Source of the DNA: JBDHWG01 sp046328525
Lineage (GTDB): Bacteria; Chloroflexota; Anaerolineae; Epilineales; JAHCIE01
Assembly (NCBI GenBank): GCA_046328525.1
Contig: JAXLWK010000003.1
Location: 62,001 to 126,000 of the forward strand
DNA length: 64,000 bases
Direction: 5' to 3'
Below, in pieces: positions 35,377 through 45,161 of the stretch. Every line of letters begins with the position of its first letter. Position 1 is the first letter of the stretch. The notes beneath the pieces were generated by a model. That model had not been told where the DNA came from. It saw only the letters and a program-made list of their open reading frames with translations, and ran no database searches. The position numbers and the translations under genes are program-made.

Positions 35377-36245
35377 GCGCCGAGACGACCCCGGCAAGCG
35401 CCTGGCGCCTGGCGCTGGCGGCCCAGTTTGCCCAAGCCTACGCCGATGTGGACGACGCGCAGGCCGTGCTCATCTCCGGCTCGGCCGCGACCGGACTGGC
35501 CGACGGCGCGTCCGACATCGAAATGACGGTGTTCTGGGCGAGCGCGCCGAGTGAGGCGACGCGGCAGCGCATCATCGAGCGCGGGGGCGGCGAGGCGCGC
35601 CGGCTGTACGAGTACGAGGCGGACAATGGCGACTGGCCGGATGACGCCGTTCTGCGGGGGGTGGAGCTTCAGATCAGCAACCGGCCGATTGTCGTGGTGG
35701 AGGAATGGCTGGCGGACGTGGTTGACAGGTACGACACGTCGCTCGTCAAGGGGGACCTCATCGCCATCATTCAGAGCGGAGCGCCGGTCAAAGGCGCGGC
35801 GGCGGTCGAGGCGTGGCGGGCGCGGGTGGCCGCGTATCCGCCGGCGCTGGCGCGGGCGATGGTCGCGGAGCATCTGTGGTTCGTGGCGGCCTGGAACCGC
35901 CGCAAGCTCGCTAACCGCGACGAGCTTGTCCTGTTCTACGAAGACGCGGCCGCTTCCGCGAAGCGCCTGTTCCTGGTATGGCTGGCGCTGAATGGCGTCT
36001 ACCTGCCCCACCTGGGCTTCAAGTGGATGGAGCACACCATCGCGGGACTGCCCATCACCCCGCCGGACGCCGCCGCCCGCCTGCGCTCCGTGTTCGAGGC
36101 TCCACTGGCCGACGGGGCGACTGCGCTCAACGCGCTGATCGCCGAGACGTTCGACCTGGTGGCGAGGCATTTGCCGGATGCGGACATCGCCGAGGCGCGC
36201 GCCGACTTCTTCAGGGAACGGGCGGTGTGGGAGGCGCCGCCGTAA
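35373..36245 (+). CDS. Nucleotidyltransferase-fold protein
   Basis: A 290-residue protein. The N-terminal domain has the polymerase-beta nucleotidyltransferase signature SGSAATGLADGASDIEM (GSxxxG...SDxE). The rest is mostly helical (DELVLFYEDAAASAKRLFLVWLALNGVY), like the DUF4037 and kanamycin nucleotidyltransferase-like families. It may add an NMP to a small molecule or protein. The second acidic residue of the metal site is Glu in place of Asp (DIEM), which could affect activity. It overlaps the FAD oxidase stop by four bases, so a linked role is inferred. Confidence 0.72.
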   Translation: MSAETTPASAWRLALAAQFAQAYADVDDAQAVLISGSAATGLADGASDIEMTVFWASAPSEATRQRIIERGGGEARRLYEYEADNGDWPDDAVLRGVELQISNRPIVVVEEWLADVVDRYDTSLVKGDLIAIIQSGAPVKGAAAVEAWRARVAAYPPALARAMVAEHLWFVAAWNRRKLANRDELVLFYEDAAASAKRLFLVWLALNGVYLPHLGFKWMEHTIAGLPITPPDAAARLRSVFEAPLADGATALNALIAETFDLVARHLPDADIAEARADFFRERAVWEAPP

Positions 36246-36278
36246 GGACGACGCGGCCTGCGCGTCGTATACCGAGGA

Positions 36279-36307
36279 TTGACCCTGAAGGCGCTTTAGG
36301 GTATAAT
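36279..36307 (+). promoter_or_regulatory. Promoter of the tRNA-Ser/SRP RNA unit
   Basis: TTGACC (36279-36284), a 17-bp spacer and TATAAT (36302-36307), 14 bp before the tRNA 5' end. Confidence 0.85.
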
Positions 36308-36321
36308 TCTCGCTCGAACAC

Positions 36322-36414
36322 GGAGAGGTCGCATAGCCCGGTCTAGTGCGCGCGACTGGAAATCGCGTAGGCAGTTATTCTGTCTCGCGGGTTCAAATCC
36401 CGCCCTCTCCGCCA
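36322..36414 (+). tRNA. tRNA-Ser (anticodon GGA)
   Basis: The acceptor arm GGAGAGG pairs with CCTCTCC, and the CCA end is encoded (36412-36414). The anticodon loop is CTGGAAA with GGA at 36358-36360, reading UCC and UCU codons. The long variable arm (GTAGGCAGTTATTCTGTCTC) is typical of a class II tRNA, and the T arm is GCGGGTTCAAATCCCGC. A promoter lies just upstream and the SRP RNA begins four bases after the CCA. Confidence 0.97.
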
Positions 36415-36417
36415 GTG

Positions 36418-36573
36418 TCGGCCCAGACCCTTATCCCGGTGGCACGGGCGGGGGCCCTGAGCGGCAGCGGACTGTGAATCCCGCCAGGACCGAGAGGTAG
36501 CAACGGTAAGCGGCCCCCGCTGGGTGACTCAGGTTGCCTTGGCTACGACCATCGGGGTAAGAGCCTGGGCCGA
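36418..36573 (+). ncRNA. ffs: Signal recognition particle RNA
   Basis: The conserved SRP helix 8 core CCGCCAGGACCGAGAGGTAGCAACGG is present in two pieces: CAGG on the 5' side and AGCA on the 3' side of the Ffh-binding internal loops, capped by a GAGA (GNRA) tetraloop. The ends pair over a long helix: TCGGCCCAG at 36418 with CTGGGCCGA at 36565, and ACCCTTATCCC with GGGGTAAG. This gives about 156 nt, longer than E. coli 4.5S and shorter than Alu-containing SRP RNA. It guides Ffh/FtsY-dependent membrane targeting. It is probably cotranscribed with tRNA-Ser and cut out by RNase processing. Confidence 0.93.
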
Positions 36574-36596
36574 ACGATTCCTCTACGTGAGGGCGT

Positions 36597-37439
36597 GTGA
36601 CCGACCGTGAGAGCATCCCCGCGTTACTCAAGCGCCACGGCCTGTGGGCGAAGAAGAGCCTGGGCCAGCACTTTCTGCTGGACGAGAGCGCCCTGGACAA
36701 GATCGTGGCCGCAGCGGAGCTGACGCCGGATGACACGGTGCTGGAGATCGGGCCGGGACCGGGGCCACTCACGCGCCGCCTGGCGACCCACGCCGGGCGC
36801 GTGATCGCGGTCGAGCTGGACGGGCGCATGGTCGAGCTGCTGCGGACTGAAGTTGCAGTCGGGTTGCCGGTCGAGGTGGTCCAGGCCGACATCCTGACGC
36901 TGGACCTGGGCGAACTCATGGCAGCGCGCGGTGTCGCGCATTACAAAATCGTCGCCAACCTGCCGTACTACATCACCTCCGCCGTCCTGCGCCACATTTT
37001 CGAAGCCTCGCTCAAGCCCACGCGCGTCGTCGTCCTCGTGCAGCGCGAGGTCGCCGAGCGCATCGTGGCGAAGCCGCCGGACATGAACCTGCTGGGCGTG
37101 AGCGTCCAGCTCTTCGGCGCGCCGCGCGTCGTCGCCCGCGTCCCGGCCGGCGCCTTCTACCCCCCGCCCAAAGTTGACTCGTCCGTCGTGCGTATTGACG
37201 TCTACTCCCAGCCGGCCGAGGGTGTCACCGACACCAACGAGTTCTTCCGCATTGTGCGCGCCGGCTTCGGCCAGAAGCGCAAGCAGCTCCGCAACTCTCT
37301 CGCCCACGGCCTGAGCCGACCGGGCGCCGAGATCGAGGCTGCGTTGGCCGCCGCCGGGATAGACCCTGCGCGCCGCGCCGAGACACTGAGCCTGGCCGAG
37401 TGGGCCAGGCTCCAGAAAGTGTTATCAGAGACAGGGTAA
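36597..37439 (+). CDS. rsmA: 16S rRNA N6,N6-dimethyladenosine transferase
   Basis: A 280-residue KsgA/RsmA that dimethylates the two adjacent adenosines in the 3' terminal helix of 16S rRNA late in small-subunit assembly. The SAM motif is VLEIGPGPGPLTRRL (about 50), the active-site motif IV is NLPYYITS, and VQREVAERIVAKPPDMNLLGVSVQLF is conserved. The C-terminal domain has FRIVRAGFGQKRKQLRNSL. The start is GTG at 36597 with TGAGGG upstream. It lies 23 bp after the SRP RNA, so the RNA processing and the mRNA are probably linked. Confidence 0.95.
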   Translation: MTDRESIPALLKRHGLWAKKSLGQHFLLDESALDKIVAAAELTPDDTVLEIGPGPGPLTRRLATHAGRVIAVELDGRMVELLRTEVAVGLPVEVVQADILTLDLGELMAARGVAHYKIVANLPYYITSAVLRHIFEASLKPTRVVVLVQREVAERIVAKPPDMNLLGVSVQLFGAPRVVARVPAGAFYPPPKVDSSVVRIDVYSQPAEGVTDTNEFFRIVRAGFGQKRKQLRNSLAHGLSRPGAEIEAALAAAGIDPARRAETLSLAEWARLQKVLSETG

Positions 37440-37474
37440 CGGGTGGCGGATACGGCGATGAAGAGCTGCGAAAG

Positions 37475-38509
37475 CTAGGCGTCCAGTAGCGGCTCGGCGA
37501 CGAGCGGCAGGCCTGGCACGACGTCCAGGTCCCAGCCGCTGCGCCGCCCGGTCTCCCAGGCGAAATGCCCCGCTGTGCCGATCATGGCCGCGTTGTCGGT
37601 GCAGAGCCAGATGGCCGGGTAGCGCACCGGCAAGACGGACTGCGCCGCGATGCGCTCACGCAACAGGGCGTTGGCTGCGACGCCGCCGGCCAATAGAATC
37701 TCCGTCGCGCCGTATTCATCGGCGGCGCGTATCGTCTTCTCTACCAGCACATCCACCACCACCCGCTGAAAGGCTGCCGCGACATCAGCGGCGGGAGTCG
37801 CCTGCCCCTGCGCCTCGAATTGCCGCGTCAGGCGCAGGACGGCGGTCTTGAGGCCGCTGAAGCTAAAGTCATACGTGCCGGGCAGCCAGGCGTGGGGCAG
37901 CGCGATGGCCGCCGCGTCGCCGGTCGCGGCGACGCGCTGGATGGCCGGGCCGCCGGGGTAGCCCAGGCCGAGCATGCGCGCCACCTTGTCGAACGCCTCG
38001 CCCGCCGCGTCGTCGAGGGTGCTGCCGAGCGACTGGTAGCGGCAGTGCTCGGTCATGAGCACGAGGTCCGTGTGGCCGCCGGAGACGATGAGGGCGACGA
38101 GGGGGAATTCGGGGTCGCCCTTGTCGGCGTTGGGCGCGACGCGCAGCCAGTTGGCATAGATGTGGCCCTCCAGGTGGTTGACGCCAAGCAGGGGGACGTT
38201 GCGGGCCAGGGCCAGGGCCTTGGCTGTGTTGACGCCGACAAGGAGCGACCCGGCCAGGCCGGGGCCATAGGTCACGGCGATGGCGGTGAGGTCGGCCCAA
38301 TCGGCGCTGGCCTTGGCGAGGGCTTCTTCGATCACCGGAACGATGGCGAGAATGTGCTGCCGCGAGGCCAGCTCCGGGAAGACGCCGCCGAACGCCGCAT
38401 GCAGGCTCTCCTGGGAGGCGACGACGTTGGATAGCACGTGGCGGCCGTCGCCGATGACGGCGGCGGCAGTCTCGTCGCACGACGTCTCAATCGCTAGAAT
38501 CCGCTGCAC
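37475..38509 (-). CDS. tsaD: tRNA N6-adenosine threonylcarbamoyltransferase
   Basis: A 344-residue ASKHA-fold protein that places threonylcarbamoyl on A37 of ANN-decoding tRNAs, acting with TsaB/TsaE/TsaC elsewhere. The N-terminus LAIETSCDETAAAVI and the metal-binding His pair in VNHLEGHIYANW are diagnostic. IVSGGHTDLVLM, DDAAGEAFDKVAR and ILLAGGVAANALLRERI complete the nucleotide site. The start is GTG at 38509, within the last 23 bases of the upstream MFS gene, implying coupling. It is convergent with rsmA, with 35 bp between stops. Confidence 0.97.
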   Translation of the reverse strand: MQRILAIETSCDETAAAVIGDGRHVLSNVVASQESLHAAFGGVFPELASRQHILAIVPVIEEALAKASADWADLTAIAVTYGPGLAGSLLVGVNTAKALALARNVPLLGVNHLEGHIYANWLRVAPNADKGDPEFPLVALIVSGGHTDLVLMTEHCRYQSLGSTLDDAAGEAFDKVARMLGLGYPGGPAIQRVAATGDAAAIALPHAWLPGTYDFSFSGLKTAVLRLTRQFEAQGQATPAADVAAAFQRVVVDVLVEKTIRAADEYGATEILLAGGVAANALLRERIAAQSVLPVRYPAIWLCTDNAAMIGTAGHFAWETGRRSGWDLDVVPGLPLVAEPLLDA

Positions 38510-39827
38510 TCTGGGCCTCCTTCGCGGCGCGGGAGCGCGCGCCGACCAGATAGATGAACAGGAGCGTGGCGACCAGGCGGCCCGCGCCGGAGAGAATGAA
38601 CACCGCCCGGAAGCCTAGCATGTCGGCCAGCCACGCGCCGATGAGCGGGGCAAAGAACGCGGGGAGAAAGACGGCCGTCTGGTAGATGGCGGTGAATCGC
38701 TCGCGGCCCTTGGCCGGCGTGAGGGCCAGGAGCAGGTTGAACTGGGCCAGGTTGTAGCCCGCCCACATGAACCCGCCGAGGCCGTTGATGAGACCGACCT
38801 GCCAGGGGGCGGTAATGACCGCCCACATCACGGGCAGAATCGGGATGACCAGGCCGGTGATGCGGAAGATGCCCATGTCGCCCAGGCGCGAGTAGGAGCG
38901 CCCGAACCAGCGCTGCCCTACGAGACCGGAGACGCTGTTGACGGCGGTGACGATGCCGACCATCGCCGCGCTTGCCCCCATGTCTTGCACAAGGTAGACG
39001 TTGAAGAAGGGGCCGGCGAGTTGAAGCGCCAGGTTCCAGATGAGTGTCACGGCGGTGAAGACGACGAACGGGCGCTCGGCCAGCATCTCACGCGCAATCG
39101 CCTTGAAGCTCGTCGAAGTCCTCGGCGCGGTGGACGGCGCGTCCTTGATGAAGGCGAACGCGGTGGCGCTGGCGGCGGCGGCGATGAACACGAGGAGCCA
39201 GGACACCTGGTAGCCGGTCAGGCCGCCCATGTTGCGGATGAGGACGCCGAACGCCGGCACGGTCACGAACGCGGCTGCGGCCATGGCGAAGTTGCGCGTG
39301 GAGAAATAGCTCCCGCGCAGGCGCAGGGGTATCAGGTCGGCGGTGAAGGAGGTCCAGGCGGGCTTGGCGAAGTTGTCGCCGAACGTGCGCAAGGCGAGCA
39401 GGCCAATGGCGGCGTAGATGGCCGCCTGACCGCTGAACGCGAACGGCAGCAGGGCGAGCAGGAGCAGCGGAAGGCGGGAGACGACTCCGCCGAAGACGGT
39501 GATGAGGGTCTTGCGCCGCCCGAACAGCTCGCTGACCCACGCGCCGGGCATGAGCGCGGCCGCGCCGGCCAGGTTGATGACGGCCGTCATCTGGCCGATC
39601 TGGGCCGTGGTCGCGCCGAGGGCGAGCATGTACAGCGTCTGGTACGAGAGGATGAACGACTCGGAGATGTTCCAGAGGACGCCATCGAGCAGGAAGAGGC
39701 GCAGGCCGCGGTGTTTCTCGGAGGTCGGCGCGCCCATGCCAAAGGAGCGCGCGACGCGCCGCGCTACCTGGCGCGGGCTGAGTAGCGTGGAGGAACTGAC
39801 TTTTCGTTTCGGAAACGAAGCGGGCAC
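38487..39827 (-). CDS. MFS transporter
   Basis: A 446-residue protein with about 12 hydrophobic helices. The helix 2-3 loop reads SELFGRRKTLITVFGG. A cytoplasmic N-terminal tail of about 40 residues (KRKVSSSTLLSPRQVARRVARSFG) precedes the first helix, LRLFLLDGVLWNISESFILSYQTLYMLALG. The start is GTG at 39827, about 54 bases after a predicted transcript start. The substrate is unknown. Its stop overlaps tsaD by 23 bp, so both share the promoter at 39888. Confidence 0.85.
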   Translation of the reverse strand: MPASFPKRKVSSSTLLSPRQVARRVARSFGMGAPTSEKHRGLRLFLLDGVLWNISESFILSYQTLYMLALGATTAQIGQMTAVINLAGAAALMPGAWVSELFGRRKTLITVFGGVVSRLPLLLLALLPFAFSGQAAIYAAIGLLALRTFGDNFAKPAWTSFTADLIPLRLRGSYFSTRNFAMAAAAFVTVPAFGVLIRNMGGLTGYQVSWLLVFIAAAASATAFAFIKDAPSTAPRTSTSFKAIAREMLAERPFVVFTAVTLIWNLALQLAGPFFNVYLVQDMGASAAMVGIVTAVNSVSGLVGQRWFGRSYSRLGDMGIFRITGLVIPILPVMWAVITAPWQVGLINGLGGFMWAGYNLAQFNLLLALTPAKGRERFTAIYQTAVFLPAFFAPLIGAWLADMLGFRAVFILSGAGRLVATLLFIYLVGARSRAAKEAQSAADSSD

Positions 39828-39887
39828 AGCAATTCAAACCGTACAAAAAGAATTTGGCCCGCGCGCGCGACGCCGGGCCATGGCCGA

Positions 39888-39916
39888 ATTATAGGATTCG
39901 TCGGAGGGAGGGTCAA
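39888..39916 (-). promoter_or_regulatory. Promoter of the MFS-tsaD operon
   Basis: On the minus strand TTGACC (39916-39911), a 17-bp spacer and TATAAT (39893-39888). The -35 overlaps the stop codon of the upstream PHP gene at 39913. Confidence 0.75.
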
Positions 39917-40746
39917 GTTCTGGCGGCGCGCAGGCGGGCCAGGCTCTGCGTCGGCAGGCCGGTGCTACCGAGCGTCGCGCCCATGTCCGGGCCGTGGAAG
40001 TCGCTGCCGCCGGCCGGTATCAGGCTCAGGCGGTTCGCCAGGGAAACCAGGTGGCGGATGGTGCTATCGGTGTAGCCGCCGTAGTAGCACTCGATGCCAG
40101 CGAGGCCGTGGCGCTTCAGCTCCGGCAGCAGCTCCGACAGGCGGAACGGGTCCAGGTTCTGCGCCCTGGCCGGCACCGGGTGTGCCATGATCGGCACGCC
40201 GCCGTGGGCGCGGATGAACGCGACGGCATCCTGGGCCGTGAAGCGCGGGCGGGGGACGTACGCCGGGCGGCCGTGGCCGATGTAGAGATCGAACGCCTCG
40301 GAGATATTGTGGGCGTAGCCCTCCTCGACGAGCGCGCGGGCGACGTGAGGCCGCCCCACGGCGCCATCGGCCAGCTCGCGCACCCGCTCCCACCGCACCG
40401 CCATGCCCAGGTCGTTCAGCCGCTGGACCATGCGCTGCCCGCGCGTGACCCGCGCCTCGCGCAGCTCGGCGATCTTGTCCTGGAACGCGCCCGGCGTGAC
40501 CGGCACCCAGTAGCCGAGGATATCCAGGCTGCCGTTGGGATGCTCGGTGTTGATCTCGATGCCCGGAATCAGCTCGATGCCGACTCGCTGCGCCGCCGTT
40601 TGCGCTTCGGCGACGCCGTCAGTGGTATCGTGGTCTGTTAGGGCCAGAACGTTGACGCCGCTCTCCGCCGCGTGCTGCACGAGGGTGGCGGGCTTGAGGA
40701 CACCGTCGGACGCGGTGCTGTGGCAGTGCAGCTCGATGCGGCTCAT
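39913..40746 (-). CDS. PHP-domain phosphoesterase (TrpH/RNase AM-like)
   Basis: A 277-residue PHP phosphoesterase. Metal ligands appear in RIELHCHSTASDG (His-x-His), LALTDHDTTDG and IPGIEINTEH, with HPVPARAQ and AGGSDFHGPD near the C-terminus. The closest known family is the YciV/TrpH group, which hydrolyses 3',5'-bisphosphonucleotides and trims 5' ends of RNA. The ATG at 40746 overlaps the lipA stop by four bases (ATGA). It is coupled to lipA for expression; a direct functional link is not known. Confidence 0.9.
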   Translation of the reverse strand: MSRIELHCHSTASDGVLKPATLVQHAAESGVNVLALTDHDTTDGVAEAQTAAQRVGIELIPGIEINTEHPNGSLDILGYWVPVTPGAFQDKIAELREARVTRGQRMVQRLNDLGMAVRWERVRELADGAVGRPHVARALVEEGYAHNISEAFDLYIGHGRPAYVPRPRFTAQDAVAFIRAHGGVPIMAHPVPARAQNLDPFRLSELLPELKRHGLAGIECYYGGYTDSTIRHLVSLANRLSLIPAGGSDFHGPDMGATLGSTGLPTQSLARLRAART

Positions 40747-41720
40747 CCGGCGATCCCGCACCCCCTGACGGGTTCTGTCAAGGTCGACGCTGCGCGCGGC
40801 GAGCGGCGGCTGAGCTGCTCGACCTGCTGCGCCGCGTGATAGGAGCTGCGCACCAGCGGGCCGCACTCGACCCAGCGGAAGCCCATCGCCTGGGCCTCGG
40901 CCTTTAGCTCCGCGAACTCCTCCGGCGTGTAGTAGCGCATGACGGGCAGGTGCTTCGGCGATGGGCGCAGGTACTGGCCGACGGTGAGAATGTCCACGTC
41001 TTGCTCGCGCAGGTCGCGGAACACCTGCAATAGCTCGTCCTTCTCCTCGCCCAGGCCGACCATCAGCCCCGACTTGGTGAGCGCCGTGGGGTCCATCTCT
41101 TTCGCCCGCCGCAGCACGTCCAGGGACTGGCGGTAGTTGGCCTGCGGGCGCACGGTGAGGTACAGGCGTGGCACGGTCTCGGTGTTGTGGTTGAGGATTT
41201 CCGGCTGAGCGTCCATCACCGTCTGCAACGCCATCCCGTCGCCCTTGAAGTCGGGGATGAGCACCTCGACAGACAGCTCCGGGACGAGCTGGCGCGCGCG
41301 CATGATCGTTCGCGCGAAGATCGCCGCGCCGCCGTCAGGTAGCTCGTCGCGGTTGACGGAGGTGATGACGGCGTGCTTGAGGCCCATGCGCTCGATGGCG
41401 CGGGCGACGCGCTCCGGTTCCAACAGGTCGAGCACCGCCGGGCGGCCCGTCTTGATGTTGCAGAAGCCACACGAGCGCGTGCACGTGTCACCGAGCAGCA
41501 GGAACGTCGCCGTGCCAGAGCCCCAGCACTCGCCGATGTTGGGGCACATGGCCTCCTCGCACACGGTGTGCAGGCTGGCGCCGCGCATCGTCTGCTTGAT
41601 GAAGCCGTAGTTCTCGCCCCACGGCGCGGGGACGCGGAGCCACTCGGGCTTGCGGGTGTGCAGCGGGATTTCCTGGGTTGGGATGGCCGTACTCTTGGCG
41701 GCCTTGACTCGCTCTGCCAT
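40743..41720 (-). CDS. lipA: Lipoyl synthase
   Basis: A 325-residue radical-SAM enzyme that inserts two sulfurs into octanoyl chains on lipoyl domains. The auxiliary cluster is EEAMCPNIGECWG plus a first Cys in TVCEEAMC, giving the Cx4Cx5C pattern. The radical-SAM CxxxCxxC is TCTRSCGFCNIKTG. VITSVNRDELPDGGA and the C-terminal RSSY with the conserved Ser are intact. The ATG at 41720 follows GAGGAAGAGC. The PHP gene follows with overlap. No lipB is seen nearby, so octanoyl transfer comes from elsewhere. Confidence 0.96.
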   Translation of the reverse strand: MAERVKAAKSTAIPTQEIPLHTRKPEWLRVPAPWGENYGFIKQTMRGASLHTVCEEAMCPNIGECWGSGTATFLLLGDTCTRSCGFCNIKTGRPAVLDLLEPERVARAIERMGLKHAVITSVNRDELPDGGAAIFARTIMRARQLVPELSVEVLIPDFKGDGMALQTVMDAQPEILNHNTETVPRLYLTVRPQANYRQSLDVLRRAKEMDPTALTKSGLMVGLGEEKDELLQVFRDLREQDVDILTVGQYLRPSPKHLPVMRYYTPEEFAELKAEAQAMGFRWVECGPLVRSSYHAAQQVEQLSRRSPRAASTLTEPVRGCGIAG

Positions 41721-41816
41721 GCTCTTCCTCGTTTATCTCGCTCATGGCCGACTGAATTCGGCGCTACAGGGATGGGGCGATGTAGCGCCGACTTTCGTCG
41801 GCTCTTCACTACCCGG

Positions 41817-43317
<1,501 letters not shown>

Positions 43318-43328
<11 letters not shown>

Positions 43329-43965
43329 GGTCGTTTCTCCCGACTCCTGGTTTAGAATGTATGAAATGGCAATAGAGGAAGTTCTGCTGCGCGGCGGACG
43401 GAGTCACGTGCGCCTCGCGCACGCTGTCCACCAGCCGAAACTCTGGGCCGAGTATTTCCGCTAGCCCCTCGGCTGAGTATTGCATCGTGTCCAACCCACT
43501 GCACTGCTTCGGGCCATCTGTGGCGAATGTGGCGATAATGACATGGGCGTCTGGGGCAAGGGCGTGCCGCAGGCTGCCGACGTATGCCTGGCGGTCTCGC
43601 TCGTCCATCAGGAAATGGAATGTTGCTCGATCGTGCCACAGCCGGTAGTGGGCGGACGGCAGGTCGGCACGGAGGACATCGTCTGCCAGCCATGTCACGC
43701 CCTCGGCTCCCTCGCCGAGTCGCTCGCGAGCGACAGCCAGCGCAGCATCCGAGATGTCAAGCACGGTGATGCAGCGAAGCCCTTGCGCCAGCAGGTCGTC
43801 CACCAGGGTGGACCCGCCGCCGCCAATGTCAATGACCGGCGCGTCCAGGTCGAGCGCGGCATCGGCGATCATCGCCAGCGATACATCGAGATGCGGGCGA
43901 AACCAGCTCACCTGGGTTGGAGCTTTCGAGACCCAAACCTTCTGCCAGTGTTCTGCGCGGTCCAT
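43318..43965 (-). CDS. Class I SAM-dependent methyltransferase
   Basis: A 215-residue methyltransferase with an N-terminal DRAEHWQKVWVSKAPTQVSWFRPHLD segment. Motif I is APVIDIGGGGSTLVDDLLAQG (about 47), followed by ITVLDISDAALAVARERL and VTWLADDVL, and YRLWHDRATFHFLMD. These features occur in the tellurite/thiopurine methyltransferase-like group, but the substrate is unknown. The ATG at 43965 follows GGAGG. The gene ends inside pepA, so they are coupled. Confidence 0.87.
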
Positions 43966-44029
43966 GCCAGCCTCCGAGACGGCACAGGATAGAGTATAGG
44001 AGGGCGCTCCTGAAAGCACAAGACACAGC

Positions 44030-44503
44030 TCACGACGAGCCGGGGTCATTCCAGTCGAGGCGCTGCACCGCCTCTGCTTCGCCTTCCGACGCCGGGGCGC
44101 TGCCCTCGATCCAGTACGCGCCGCCCTCCCACACTTCCTTCTTCCAGACCGGGACAATCGCCTTGAGCCGGTCAATCGCGTAGTGGCAGGCGGCGAAGGC
44201 GTCGGCGCGGTGGCCCGTGGACACGGCGATGATGACGCTGGCCTCGCCGATCTCGAGTTGGCCGACGCGGTGCGCGATGGCGGTGCGCGCGCCGGGCCAG
44301 CGCTCGGCGATCTCGTCGCCAATCTGCGCCATCACCTTCTCGGCCATCGGCGGGTACGCCTCGTAGACGAGGTAGCTCACCTGCTTGCCTAGATTGTTGT
44401 CGCGCACGACGCCCTGGAACGTGACGATAGCGCCGGCATCGGGACGCGCCACCGCTGCCTCGACTTCCGCCACCGTGAGCGGCTTATCGGTGATGATGAA
44501 CAT
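44030..44503 (-). CDS. moaE: Molybdopterin synthase catalytic subunit
   Basis: A 157-residue MoaE, which with MoaD adds the dithiolene sulfurs to precursor Z. Diagnostic segments are GAIVTFQGVVRDNNLGKQV, LVYEAYPPMAEK, AIAHRVGQLEIGEASVIIAVSTGHRADAFAACHYAIDRLKAIVPVWKKE with the conserved His and Lys. The length is typical. The ATG at 44503 is supported by GGAGGTGCTTC. About 400 bp of repeats separate it from moaD upstream, and 64 bp separate it from the methyltransferase downstream. Confidence 0.95.
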   Translation of the reverse strand: MFIITDKPLTVAEVEAAVARPDAGAIVTFQGVVRDNNLGKQVSYLVYEAYPPMAEKVMAQIGDEIAERWPGARTAIAHRVGQLEIGEASVIIAVSTGHRADAFAACHYAIDRLKAIVPVWKKEVWEGGAYWIEGSAPASEGEAEAVQRLDWNDPGSS

Positions 44504-44521
44504 GAAGCACCTCCGCTCCAT

Positions 44522-44594
44522 CAAGAAACTTCCGAATGCCACCCTGTTCGGGGTGGGGGGGCTGGACTGCACCTAGAGGCAGCCCAGATGCCGC
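44522..44594 (-). repeat. Dispersed asymmetric repeat, copy 2
   Basis: Starts CAAGAAACTTCCGAATG and carries CACCC, GGCTGGACTGC and GCCCAGATGCC in the same order as the reverse complement of 9577-9641. It has a short insertion (ACCTAGAGGCA) relative to that copy. Confidence 0.7.
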
Positions 44595-44616
44595 GTTACA
44601 CTCTCAGCAAGAGATA

Positions 44617-44694
44617 GGAACGCAAAGGCGCAAAGACGCAAAGGGGAAACCTCCGTTGTCTTTCCTTGCGCTTCTGCGCCTTATTGTGCGTCTC
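44617..44694. repeat. GCAAAGGCGC-family hairpin, copy 1
   Basis: GGAACGCAAAGGCGCAAAG and CTTGCGCTTCTGCGCCTTA arms form an imperfect hairpin. A related copy is at 48426-48499. It lies in the moaD-moaE spacer. Confidence 0.65.
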
Positions 44695-44832
44695 GTCGTG
44701 ACGACTTTGCTCGTTCTGCGAGCGCAAGAGCGACTGGAAGTCGCCACTATATGTCCCTGCCCAAAAACCTCACGTCCCGCCGTCCTGCGGCATAGGACGA
44801 GGCATCCCCCGACGCCACCCCCGCTGGCGGTG

Positions 44833-44861
44833 GTAGGGGCAGGTTTCAAACCTGCCCCTAC
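44833..44861. repeat. Dispersed palindromic repeat, GTAGGGGCAGG family, copy 2
   Basis: The 29-nt palindrome is identical to the 3294 copy. Its left flank (GGCGGTG) is the inverse of the CACCGCC flank at the other two copies, so this copy is inserted in the opposite orientation. Confidence 0.75.
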
Positions 44862-44905
44862 TCCAGCGCCGGGGCGATATTGCTCTGCCACGCCAAACTG
44901 TGGAG

Positions 44906-45154
44906 CTACGACGAGCCGCCGCTGACCGGCGGAATGAACGCAATCTCGTCGCCGTCGTGAACCACCGTGTCCGGCTCGGCGTACTCCTGGTTCACCGCCG
45001 CCGCTGGTCGCGCCGTGCGGAGCCGGGGGTAGCGCTCTCGCAGCGTCTCCCACACGTCGCCGACCGTGGCCCCGTCCGCCACGTCGAGGGTCATCTCCCG
45101 CGCGCCGACGGCCTCGCGGTGCATCGCAAAGAAGTAGATCCGCAGGGTTGCCAT
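44906..45154 (-). CDS. moaD: Molybdopterin synthase sulfur-carrier subunit (MoaD)
   Basis: An 82-residue beta-grasp protein (ATLRIYFFAMHREAVGAREMTLDV...DGDEIAFIPPVSGGSS). It matches MoaD in length and in the DEIAFIPPVSGG end. Unlike canonical MoaD, two Ser follow the Gly-Gly, so activation by MoeB would first need trimming, unless the reading is a strain-specific extension. The ATG at 45154 lies 7 bp after the homocysteine methyltransferase/MTHFR stop, so it is cotranscribed with that gene. moaE follows beyond a repeat-filled gap. Confidence 0.9.
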   Translation of the reverse strand: MATLRIYFFAMHREAVGAREMTLDVADGATVGDVWETLRERYPRLRTARPAAAVNQEYAEPDTVVHDGDEIAFIPPVSGGSS

Positions 45155-45161
45155 GCGCGCC

